Part shown: positions 8,870-16,170 of the stretch, piece after piece | Layout of the letters: the number at the start of each line of letters is the position of its first letter | Numbering within the stretch: the first letter of the stretch is position 1 | Assembly (NCBI GenBank): GCA_944325305.1 | Contig: CALUZO010000008.1 | Coordinates: 62,001-126,000, forward strand | DNA: 64,000 bases | Reading direction: 5' to 3' | Source: an uncultured Rikenellaceae bacterium | GTDB lineage: Bacteria > Bacteroidota > Bacteroidia > Bacteroidales > Rikenellaceae | Made by a program: the position numbers and the translations under genes | The notes under the pieces: model-generated | Database searches by the model: none | The model's input: the letters and a program-made list of their open reading frames with translations, nothing else | What the model was told of the DNA's origin: nothing

Positions 8870-9403
8870 ATGAAAAAGATCCCAAACAGCGGTTTAGGAC
8901 GACTGTCTGCCGAAGAGTATGCTGCTGCCCCGAAAATACCGGTTGTGGTCATATTGGATAATGTGAGGAGTATGAATAACGTCGGCTCTTTTTTCCGTAC
9001 CTGCGATGCTTTTTCCGTCGAACGTATATTATTATGCGGAATTACTGGGACTCCGCCAGACAGGGAAATTCACAAAACAGCTCTCGGTGCCGAGAGTACC
9101 GTTTCGTGGAAATATTATAAGGAGACTTCGGATGCCGTTAACGACGTTATGGCCGAGGATTATATCCCGGTGGCAGTCGAACAGGTCGAGGGAGCGGTAA
9201 TGTTGAATGATTTCAAACCCGTTAAGGATAAAAAATACGCGCTGATCTTCGGTAACGAGGTGGCCGGGGTCGCTCAGGAGGTTGTAGATATGTGCTCGTG
9301 CGCGGTTGAGATACCGCAGGCCGGAACCAAACACTCTCTAAACGTATCGGTTAGCGGAGGGGTAGTATTGTGGCATTTTTTCGAGAGTCTCGCACTGAGT
9401 TAG
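8870..9403 (+). CDS. SpoU/TrmH-family RNA 2'-O-methyltransferase
   Basis: A small (177 residues) SPOUT methyltransferase that would use S-adenosylmethionine to 2'-O-methylate tRNA or rRNA. The three SpoU motifs are present. Motif 1 is LDNVRSMNNVGSFFRTCDAF with the catalytic Arg, motif 2 is IFGNEVAGV, and motif 3 is IPQAGTKHSLNVSVSGGVVL, which forms the trefoil-knot cofactor site. It lacks the N-terminal L30e-like substrate-binding domain of RlmB and the extensions of TrmH, so it is a minimal form. Target RNA cannot be assigned from sequence. It stands alone, with no obvious terminator before panB. Confidence 0.9.
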   Translation: MKKIPNSGLGRLSAEEYAAAPKIPVVVILDNVRSMNNVGSFFRTCDAFSVERILLCGITGTPPDREIHKTALGAESTVSWKYYKETSDAVNDVMAEDYIPVAVEQVEGAVMLNDFKPVKDKKYALIFGNEVAGVAQEVVDMCSCAVEIPQAGTKHSLNVSVSGGVVLWHFFESLALS

Positions 9404-9518
9404 CCTATCCGTTTAACAGAGTGTGCATTGCCTTGACGTCGGGCTGCTGTTGATGAAGAGCTCCAGTGAGCTCATATCCCATGAAATGGATGTCGATCGT
9501 CATTACTGAGACTTTAAA

Positions 9519-9549
9519 TTGGCATTATGCCAAAAACTCTTTACCTTTA
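9519..9549 (+). promoter_or_regulatory. Candidate panB promoter with internal palindrome
   Basis: A -33-like TTGG at 9519-9522 and a near-consensus -7 TACCTTTA at 9542-9549 are separated by 19 bp. A perfect inverted repeat, TTGGCAT (9519-9525), one central base, ATGCCAA (9527-9533), overlaps the -33 and the spacer, the usual place for a repressor operator. The -7 has A instead of the final G. Confidence 0.45.
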
Positions 9550-9573
9550 CCTGTCATTTAAATAATTAATGCT

Positions 9574-10392
9574 ATGTCTACACAAACAGCAAATACCAGA
9601 GCTGTAACAACCTATCGTCTGCTGGAGATGAAGCGCAACGGAGAGAAGATATCCATGCTTACGGCATACGACTATTCAATAGCCCGTATAGTGGATCAGG
9701 CAGGTATTGACGTGGTGCTTGTAGGCGATTCCGCCGCAAATGTTATGGCCGGTTTCGAGACTACTGTCCCAATAACGCTCGACAACATGATATATCATGC
9801 ACAGTCCGTAACGCGGGCTGTCAAAAGAGCGCTTGTCGTTGCAGACCTTCCGTTCGGGACGTATCAGGGAAATCCGATGGAAGCCGTGGCTTCGGCAGTA
9901 CGCATAATGAAGGAAGCAGAGATAGACGCTGTCAAGATAGAGGGTGGCGAGGAGATACTCGAATCGGTGAACCGTATTCTCAGTGCAGGGATTCCGATTA
10001 TGGGACATCTGGGGCTTACGCCACAATCTATCCATAAATTCGGAACTTACAACGTGCGGGCTAAGGAAGAGGCGGAAGCAAAGAAACTTATGCGCGATGC
10101 CAAACTGCTTGAGGGGGCAGGGTGTTTCGCCATAGTGCTCGAAAAGGTACCTGCCGTATTAGCCGAGAAGGTTACGAAAGAACTCAATATCCCAGTCATA
10201 GGTATTGGGGCCGGTGGCGGCGTCGACGGACAGGTGTTGGTCGTTCATGATATGCTCGGAATCACCAACGAATTTTCTCCGAGATTCCTGCGCCGTTATG
10301 CCAATCTACACGATATTATGACTGAGGCCTTTACGAATTATATAAAGGATGTAAAAAGCGGGGACTTCCCTAACGAGAAAGAACAGTATTGA
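9574..10392 (+). CDS. panB: 3-methyl-2-oxobutanoate hydroxymethyltransferase
   Basis: First committed step of pantothenate/CoA synthesis: transfers a hydroxymethyl group from 5,10-methylene-THF to alpha-ketoisovalerate, giving ketopantoate. The 272-residue protein has the usual length and (beta/alpha)8 fold motifs. VLVGDS and DLPFGTYQG supply metal-binding Asp residues, VKIEGG a conserved Lys, [11 protein letters not shown] follows, and VLEKVP has the catalytic Glu. The start at 9574 ([20 protein letters not shown]) precedes the normal [14 protein letters not shown] core. It is monocistronic, with a palindromic promoter upstream and a hairpin terminator downstream. panC and panD are not in the window. 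Confidence 0.97.
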   Translation: MSTQTANTRAVTTYRLLEMKRNGEKISMLTAYDYSIARIVDQAGIDVVLVGDSAANVMAGFETTVPITLDNMIYHAQSVTRAVKRALVVADLPFGTYQGNPMEAVASAVRIMKEAEIDAVKIEGGEEILESVNRILSAGIPIMGHLGLTPQSIHKFGTYNVRAKEEAEAKKLMRDAKLLEGAGCFAIVLEKVPAVLAEKVTKELNIPVIGIGAGGGVDGQVLVVHDMLGITNEFSPRFLRRYANLHDIMTEAFTNYIKDVKSGDFPNEKEQY

Positions 10393-10430
10393 TCAGCGCG
10401 AATGTATCTCGAATGATGATAACCGGATAA

Positions 10431-10463
10431 AAAAAACGACAACCATGCGGGTTGTCGTTTTTT
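10431..10463. terminator. Bidirectional terminator between panB and secG
   Basis: A 14-bp stem (10431-10444 with 10450-10463) with core CGACAACC/GGTTGTCG has an A tract on the left arm and a T tract on the right. It serves convergent panB and secG. Confidence 0.85.
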
Positions 10464-10480
10464 ATTTGGAATAGTAATAG

Positions 10481-10876
10481 TTACTCAGCCTGTTCCTGAG
10501 ATGTTTCGGATGTCTGTTGTTCTGCAGGTGCCTGTTCCGAAGAAGGTATGGCGTTCGGATCGAACGTATTATTTCCGTCCATTTGGTTCAAGCCTTCGGC
10601 CGGCAATGCATTTTCAATGGCACGTTCGATAGAATCCTTGCTGCGCTGGATTTTGTCAGATGGCATGGTCATCGTTGCACACAGACTCAGTACCAGTATG
10701 GCTATTGAGAGGCCCCATGTGAGTTTTTCCAGAAAGTCCGCTGTCTGGCGTACGCCCATTACCTGGTTCGAAGCCCCGAAGTTGGCTGCCATGCCGCTTT
10801 TGGGGTTCTGTGCTAATACCGTAAGAATGAGAAGCACGGCGGCTATGAGGATAAGGATGATGAAAACTATATACAT
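10481..10876 (-). CDS. secG: Preprotein translocase subunit SecG
   Basis: Small inner-membrane subunit of the SecYEG channel that assists SecA-driven export. Two membrane helices (about 2-22 and 50-71) flank the conserved cytoplasmic loop LAQNPKSGMAANFGASNQVMGVRQTADFLEKLTW, split here between QNPKSGM and the Gly-rich GASNQVMG segment. The 131-residue length exceeds that of E. coli SecG because of an acidic Glu/Gln/Ser-rich tail (about 85-131), common in Bacteroidota. It is the last gene of a minus-strand cluster with the helical protein, LptE and the sigma-54 activator, and is followed by the 10431-10463 terminator. Confidence 0.92.
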   Translation of the reverse strand: MYIVFIILILIAAVLLILTVLAQNPKSGMAANFGASNQVMGVRQTADFLEKLTWGLSIAILVLSLCATMTMPSDKIQRSKDSIERAIENALPAEGLNQMDGNNTFDPNAIPSSEQAPAEQQTSETSQEQAE

Positions 10877-10896
10877 ATTTTTACTTTTTAAATTAT

Positions 10897-11439
10897 TTAC
10901 TGGTCATGTCCGGAATCAATTTTTCCGATAATGTCGGCAAAATAAATACTTTTTTCCGGATTAAGCAAACTTAAACGGGCATATATCTCTCTGGCTTGTG
11001 CTTTTAGTCCTTGTGCAAGATAAATCTCGGCCAGTTCTTCACTAACCATGTCGTCCGTGATGTTCAGCACCGATGAGTTTTCGGCAGCATCGTATTCTGG
11101 AGTATTGTCGTCGGGAATAATGCGATGTTCACCTTTCGAGAGAAAATTTTCGATAAGTTCTGCATCGGCAAATATCTTTTCATGCACGCTTGCTGTGTCC
11201 CCGGATATTTCGATATTTGGATCTGTTTCATTCTCTTTCATCGGGTCCGGGGTGTGTACGGGCTGCCTTTGCGGATAGGTGATACGGTGGAGTGCGAGCA
11301 ACGGATCGTGTTGTCCTGCTGTCTCTTCCAACAGGATGCGGGCTGTCATGAACCACGGGTATTTTTGTAATACTGCCGTCAGTTCTTCTTGTGGCGGTAA
11401 GGTGCCGCGGCCGGCCATATATTCCGAAAAAGTTCCCAT
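10897..11439 (-). CDS. Conserved helical protein between lptE and secG
   Basis: 180 residues, acidic and predicted mostly helical, without signal peptide or membrane segment. The C-terminal part (EELAEIYLAQGLKAQAREIYARLSLLNPEKS) has the pattern of a single TPR-like helical pair. The centre (about 70-125) is polar and low in hydrophobics, probably a linker. Its place between lptE (3-base gap) and secG (20-base gap) is, to my knowledge, conserved in Bacteroidales, suggesting a role linked to envelope biogenesis. That link is inference; no enzymatic motif is seen. Confidence 0.75.
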   Translation of the reverse strand: MGTFSEYMAGRGTLPPQEELTAVLQKYPWFMTARILLEETAGQHDPLLALHRITYPQRQPVHTPDPMKENETDPNIEISGDTASVHEKIFADAELIENFLSKGEHRIIPDDNTPEYDAAENSSVLNITDDMVSEELAEIYLAQGLKAQAREIYARLSLLNPEKSIYFADIIGKIDSGHDQ

Positions 11440-11442
11440 AGT

Positions 11443-11973
11443 TTACCAGTTTGCGACTGCGGCGTTGAACACGTCTTCGACGAGCATGTCTACGATTTCT
11501 GGGATAAGGTCGTTTTCTGCATCCTGAAGCGCTGTTGTTACGGGGTATTCAGCAAATTGCTGGAAAGAGCGGTCATAGTTGTATTGCGGTTGCAATGCGT
11601 TAGTGAATTTGACCCTGATCCTTATCGTGAGGCGGTTTCGGGCTGTCGGGTTTTCTTCGTTTCCCGTGATGACGGCAGGTTGCGAAACATAACCTGTTAT
11701 TTCTCCTTCGAAGGCAAGATCTCCGGGACCGTCGCTCTTTTGAACAAGTCTGGTTTGTGTCGCAAGACGTTCTACGAGTGCATCGGTAAGTGTTGAGCTC
11801 AGGGATGGGGCTACCATCGAGGCGTTATTGGGAAAATATGCAACGCTGAACGTTTTGGCGTTCGGGTCTATGGACGCCCCGTTGAAACTGTATTTTATCC
11901 GGCAGCCGGTTAGAAGTATTGCCGTTAATGCGATTAAAACCGAGGCCCGGATTGAAATCTTTTTAATATTCAT
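11443..11973 (-). CDS. lptE: LptE-like LPS-assembly lipoprotein
   Basis: Outer-membrane lipoprotein that plugs and assists LptD in delivering lipopolysaccharide to the cell surface. The 176-residue protein has a signal peptide ending in the lipobox LLTGC with Cys24. The mature start (RIKYSFNGASIDPNAKTFSV) is typical of the LptE family in Bacteroidota. It is followed by a helix with SLSSTLTDALVERLATQTRL and paired strands (LAFEGEITGYV, NRLTIRIRVKF). Its start overlaps the end of the sigma-54 activator by 11 bases, so translation is probably coupled. lptD is not in the window. Confidence 0.88.
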   Translation of the reverse strand: MNIKKISIRASVLIALTAILLTGCRIKYSFNGASIDPNAKTFSVAYFPNNASMVAPSLSSTLTDALVERLATQTRLVQKSDGPGDLAFEGEITGYVSQPAVITGNEENPTARNRLTIRIRVKFTNALQPQYNYDRSFQQFAEYPVTTALQDAENDLIPEIVDMLVEDVFNAAVANW

Positions 11974-13168
11974 CTATCCCTAATTCCTTAATTTTTCGGT
12001 AAAGCGTACGTTCCGAGATAAACAGATCACGTGCTGCGTCTTTTCTTTTGCCGTTATGTTTGCGAAGGGCTCGGATTATCTGTTCGCGTTGTACCTGTTC
12101 CTTTGTGAGCTCCCCGTTTTGCATGCCGTCGGTTACGTCTTCGCTTTCGGCGTCGACCGGTTCGTCTTTGGGTGGTTGTGGTGCCACCGTCGGAGTGTAT
12201 ACGTTAGGGGTAGGCAGATAGCCGGCTATTTCCGCTTTTCGGCTTTGCTCCATCACGTCGGAAAGCATGCGTTTCAGTTCATGTATGTCTGCCCTCATGT
12301 CAAACAGAACTTTATATAGCAATTCCCGTTCCGTTCCTCCCATGTCGGCATTTTGCTGATTCCCAGGTATGTGTATCGGTGAGGTTTGCACCTGTGGCAA
12401 GTAGCGTTCCAGTATGGCTGGGGCTATTTGTCGTGTTTCTTCTATTGCCGATATTTGCTCTGCGACATTTTTGAGTTGGCGGATATTGCCTGGCCACGAA
12501 TATTCTTCAAGGAGCATACGCGCTTCGTCCGTAAGCGAGATGACGCTCATGCGGTATTGTGCTGCTATGTCCGATGCAAACTTACGGAACAACAGGTATA
12601 TGTCTTCCTTGCGCTCCCTGAGGGCAGGTACTGTGATTGGCACTGTGTTGAGCCTGTAATAGAGATCTTCGCGAAAACGGCCTTCGTTAACGGCATTCTG
12701 GAGATTCTTGTTGGTTGCGGCAACGACCCTCACGTTGGTTTTCTGTGACTTGGACGATCCTACGCGGATATATTCGCCGGTTTGGAGCACACGGAGTAGT
12801 CTTACCTGTGTCGAAAGCGGAAGTTCTGCCACTTCGTCCAGGAATATGGTGCCGCCGTTGGCTTCTTCGAAGTAGCCTTTGCGGGCTTCGGTAGCGCCGG
12901 TGAATGAACCTTTTTCGTGTCCGAACAATTCGGAGTCGATGGTACCTTCCGGGATGGCTCCGCAGTTTACCGCGATATATTTATTGTGTTTACGGGCGCT
13001 GTATGCGTGGATTATCTGTGGAAAAAATTCCTTGCCGACGCCGCTTTCGCCCGTGACAAGTACCGAAAGATCAGTCGTTGCAACACGCACTGCCACTTCG
13101 AGAGCGTGGTTGAGCAGATCGTTGTTGCCGATGATTCCGAAACGTTGTTTTACGGACTGTATATCCAT
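11963..13168 (-). CDS. Sigma-54-interacting AAA+ transcription activator
   Basis: ATP-driven activator of RpoN promoters. I choose ATG 13168 ([20 protein letters not shown], 401 residues) over the frame start at 13276, because the extra 36 residues are low-complexity Thr/Arg/Pro. The protein begins directly with the AAA+ module: Walker A GESGVGKE (about 40-47), GSFTGA loop (87-92, a variant of GAFTGA), Walker B GTIFLDE (107-113) and the Arg-finger region [10 protein letters not shown]. The [10 protein letters not shown] segment follows, then a Pro-rich linker and a Fis-type helix-turn-helix ([20 protein letters not shown]). There is no receiver, PAS or GAF domain, so its activity would be set by level or by a partner. 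It lies directly upstream of lptE. Confidence 0.92.
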   Translation of the reverse strand: MDIQSVKQRFGIIGNNDLLNHALEVAVRVATTDLSVLVTGESGVGKEFFPQIIHAYSARKHNKYIAVNCGAIPEGTIDSELFGHEKGSFTGATEARKGYFEEANGGTIFLDEVAELPLSTQVRLLRVLQTGEYIRVGSSKSQKTNVRVVAATNKNLQNAVNEGRFREDLYYRLNTVPITVPALRERKEDIYLLFRKFASDIAAQYRMSVISLTDEARMLLEEYSWPGNIRQLKNVAEQISAIEETRQIAPAILERYLPQVQTSPIHIPGNQQNADMGGTERELLYKVLFDMRADIHELKRMLSDVMEQSRKAEIAGYLPTPNVYTPTVAPQPPKDEPVDAESEDVTDGMQNGELTKEQVQREQIIRALRKHNGKRKDAARDLFISERTLYRKIKELGIDEY

Positions 13169-13279
13169 GTTTTGGGTTGTTCTTTGTGTTTGTGTTTTAT
13201 CCTGTCCTGTTTCTGTCGGGAGATTAAAAGTTTCTGGTCCCCGTTTTGTGAAGGTTGGACCTCGCTCAGACGACAAAAA

Positions 13280-14086
13280 CTAAATACTATCGGCAGGCTG
13301 TTCTATTACCGGGTTTACAGGTACCACGTGCGATGCGGGGCTGCCGTTGACCATAGTACTGAATACTATTGCTGCTAACGCTATTATGGCAGCAGATATT
13401 GCGATGATCATTACCAGATCGGTCCGTTTTTTTTGTTTGGGTTGCGTGTATGTAGGCCTGTAAACTGGGCGTTTCTGGAATTGCTGCCTGATTGCCGGGT
13501 CTGTGGCCTGGGTATGTTGCGTTGTTGTATATGCACTTTTTTTATATCCGATATTCTCTTCTGCTTGGGGTGTGTTGTAGTAGCGGTATGCCGGATGGGG
13601 CGGAATGTCTGCCTGTGGTTGGTTTGCCGCATTAAACCTGGAGTCGACAGTTTCTGCAGGATTGCAATCTCTCGTTCCGGAAGTTGCCGAAGCATTTGCA
13701 GACGGCTGTGAATAAACGGGTTGCGTTGGAGTTTCGTTTGCCGCTGCAGAGACATTCATATCGCTATTTTCTCTGTTGCCAAGATACTGTAATTCGTAAA
13801 GGCCGTTAGAGTTAACGTATATCTTGCCAAGCCCTTCGATGTAGTAATCTCCGGTTTGTGCCACGTTGCGTTTTATCTTCGCGATATATTGTGTTATGGC
13901 ATCGATCGCTTCCTGCTGGCTTATGCCGGCATGTGCCATTATCAGCGATGTGAGAACTCCGTCATCCTTTTTCAGGAATTCCACCAATACTACTTCACCG
14001 GTGTCTTTTCTGATAAAGGCTCCGAAACCCGGCACAACAATTCGTTTGTTGCTTTTTATACTTTCAGCGATTATTTTGTTTATCAT
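13280..14086 (-). CDS. HU-CCDC81-like membrane protein
   Basis: 268 residues. The N-terminal two-thirds of the first 120 residues look like the HU/IHF-related HU-CCDC81 fold of Bacteroidota: MINKIIAESIKSNKRIVVPG, FGAFIRKDTGEVVLVEFLKKDD, then ISQQEAIDAITQYIAKIKR and YYIEGLGKIYVNSNG. A Gln/Pro/Thr-rich spacer (about 115-215) leads to one membrane helix (about 224-246) and a short tail. Related proteins often end in a SPOR peptidoglycan-binding domain, which is missing here. The function is unknown; division-site or envelope attachment is a guess from the family. It is 111 bases upstream of the activator start and probably cotranscribed. Confidence 0.8.
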   Translation of the reverse strand: MINKIIAESIKSNKRIVVPGFGAFIRKDTGEVVLVEFLKKDDGVLTSLIMAHAGISQQEAIDAITQYIAKIKRNVAQTGDYYIEGLGKIYVNSNGLYELQYLGNRENSDMNVSAAANETPTQPVYSQPSANASATSGTRDCNPAETVDSRFNAANQPQADIPPHPAYRYYNTPQAEENIGYKKSAYTTTQHTQATDPAIRQQFQKRPVYRPTYTQPKQKKRTDLVMIIAISAAIIALAAIVFSTMVNGSPASHVVPVNPVIEQPADSI

Positions 14087-14553
14087 TTCCCGTGAAGTTA
14101 GTTCGTGAAACTAATTGATGGCAATACCGTATTTGTCGATTCGGAACCGAATAACATAACTCCCCATATTTTGCAAAAATACTCAATATATTTTGATATG
14201 CGAACAGCGTACAGGTGATTTTTTGGATTGTGCTGAGGAAATAAATGTTTTTTTGGCCCTGTTAATCGCGGATTTTGTGATTTTCATATTTGGGATCGGT
14301 CCGACAATGTAGGCAAAGTGCTCAAGCGCTGTCTGGTTTCATGGTCTTTGTCCGTTTGTGAACTGCCAGGGCCGTGATAGATGTGTACGTCGCTATTTTT
14401 CAGGATATTTTGTAATTTTACAACGGAAATATTGTTATTGATTAAAAGAATTGCATACTTTGCAGCCGTAAATATATTTCAATCCATCTCGGTTACTTTG
14501 ACAGTTTTTGTGCAATGTAGCTCACTCGGATTATTATAAAAATATTGAAGGAG
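14087..14553. other. 467-bp divergent intergenic region
   Basis: It lies between the minus-strand HU-like gene and the plus-strand decarboxylase. The left part holds a candidate minus-strand -7 element (14174-14181). The right part is AT-rich with a promoter-like segment near 14450-14465 (TACTTTG, one base short of consensus). No convincing ORF, tRNA or repeat is seen in between. Confidence 0.5.
14174..14181 (-). promoter_or_regulatory. Candidate promoter -7 of the HU-like/lptE/secG cluster
   Basis: Reads TATTTTTG on the minus strand, an exact TAnnTTTG, 88 bp upstream of the HU-like gene. It would drive the whole cluster down to secG, since no terminator is seen within it. Confidence 0.5.
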
Positions 14554-15954
14554 ATGAAAAGCAAGTACATAGACCTTATCGAACAGACGTTCGAATTTCC
14601 TCAGGATGAGTTCACGGTGGTCGATAACGAACTCCATTTCAACGATGTTCCGTTGATGGATGTGATAAAGCAATACGGCACTCCTTTAAAGATCACATAC
14701 CTTCCAAAGATCACTTCCCAGATACAAAGGGCCAAGAGAATGTTCAACGTGGCCATGGCCAAGGTCGACTATAAAGGGGAATATACCTACTGCTATTGCA
14801 CGAAGAGTTCGCATTTCAGTTTCGTGATAGAGGAGGCCTTGAAGAACGACATACATCTGGAAACTTCTTCCGCTTATGATATTCATATTATCAACTCGCT
14901 TTACGAGAGCGGCCTTATTGATAAAGACCGGTATATAGTTTGCAACGGATTCAAACGCCCTCATTATGTTGAAAACATAGCGTCGCTGATACATAGCGGC
15001 TTTGAAAATACGATCGCCGTACTGGACAATAAGGATGAAATAGCTCTGTTGGATAGCGCAATAGATAAAAAATGCAAGATAGGCATACGCATCGCCTCGG
15101 AAGAAGAACCCAAATTCGACTTCTACACTTCGAGACTCGGCATCCGTTATAACGATATCGTGGATTTTTATCGTGAAAAGATCATGCGCAACAAGAAGTT
15201 CAATCTCCATATGCTGCATTTCTTTATCAATACGGGCATAAAGGACACGGCATACTACTGGAACGAACTCAACAAGTGTCTGAACGTATATTACGAGCTC
15301 AAGAAGATCTGCCCTACGCTTAATACTCTGAACATTGGCGGCGGCTTTCCTATCAAGAACTCGCTTTCGTTCGAATACGACTACGAGTACATGGCCGAGG
15401 AGATAATCTCGCAGATAAAAAGTTTCTGCGTGCAGATGGAGATAGAGGAACCCAATATATTTACAGAATTCGGATCGTTCACCGTTGGCGAAAGCGGTGC
15501 GACCCTTTTCTCGATCATCAACCAGAAACAGCAGAACGACAAGGAGCTCTGGTATATGATCGACAGCTCTTTTATGACTACATTGCCCGATACGTGGGGT
15601 ATCAACCAGCGTTACATACAACTGGCCATAAATAATTGGGACAGGGAGTATCAACGGGTGTTCCTTGGCGGACTGTCGTGCGACAGCGAGGATTATTACA
15701 GCGGCGAATCGCACCAGAACGCTATCTTCCTCCCAAAACTTGTCGGCGACGAGCCACAGTATATAGGTATGTTCCATACAGGCGCATACCAGGAGGAACT
15801 CGGTGGTTTCGGCGGTATTCAGCACTGCCTGATCCCTGCTCCAAAACACATAATCATAGATCGCGAAAAGGGTAGCGAAGCGGATGATTATTATACACGT
15901 CTTTTTGCCAAGGAACAGAGTTACCGTTCCATGATGAGGATTCTCGGATATTAG
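14554..15954 (+). CDS. Fold-III PLP decarboxylase, arginine decarboxylase-like
   Basis: A 466-residue PLP-dependent decarboxylase of the alanine-racemase fold. The N-terminal barrel has the PLP Lys in YCTKSSHF (about K84), a Gly-rich phosphate site NIGGGFP, and FTEFGSFTVGES where related enzymes have EPGR. The C-terminal beta domain has the active-site Cys motif LSCDSEDY and a Tyr region FHTGAYQEELGG. CDSED and the GGGFP context favour arginine decarboxylase (agmatine, polyamine synthesis) over diaminopimelate decarboxylase. It is much shorter than E. coli SpeA because the inserted helical domains are absent. Carboxynorspermidine decarboxylase is a less likely alternative. Start: ATG 14554, rather than an upstream TTG. 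It is monocistronic. Confidence 0.72.
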   Translation: MKSKYIDLIEQTFEFPQDEFTVVDNELHFNDVPLMDVIKQYGTPLKITYLPKITSQIQRAKRMFNVAMAKVDYKGEYTYCYCTKSSHFSFVIEEALKNDIHLETSSAYDIHIINSLYESGLIDKDRYIVCNGFKRPHYVENIASLIHSGFENTIAVLDNKDEIALLDSAIDKKCKIGIRIASEEEPKFDFYTSRLGIRYNDIVDFYREKIMRNKKFNLHMLHFFINTGIKDTAYYWNELNKCLNVYYELKKICPTLNTLNIGGGFPIKNSLSFEYDYEYMAEEIISQIKSFCVQMEIEEPNIFTEFGSFTVGESGATLFSIINQKQQNDKELWYMIDSSFMTTLPDTWGINQRYIQLAINNWDREYQRVFLGGLSCDSEDYYSGESHQNAIFLPKLVGDEPQYIGMFHTGAYQEELGGFGGIQHCLIPAPKHIIIDREKGSEADDYYTRLFAKEQSYRSMMRILGY

Positions 15955-16170
15955 TATGGTCGGGTGGCCTGGCCCGTATGACGGCAATAGAACCAAAACG
16001 ACAAAACTTTCTGGAATCTATCGTCACGTTTTTTTTTATGAAAAGAGAGTCCGAAATAATGGCGTAAGAAGAGTGTCGCGTATGTGGGATTTTTTATACT
16101 TTTACGCCTAAGATTTTTAGGATAAACATATTCCCTTTAAAAAAACTACTAACCCAACTTTAAGGCTCCT

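Noticed and set aside
9458..9473. GAGCTC-N4-GAGCTC hairpin after the trmH-like gene
   Set aside because: Only six pairs and no T tract, so it is not called a terminator.
14686..15996. 436-codon antisense frame opposite the decarboxylase
   Set aside because: No recognisable protein pattern and full overlap with a well-supported enzyme gene.
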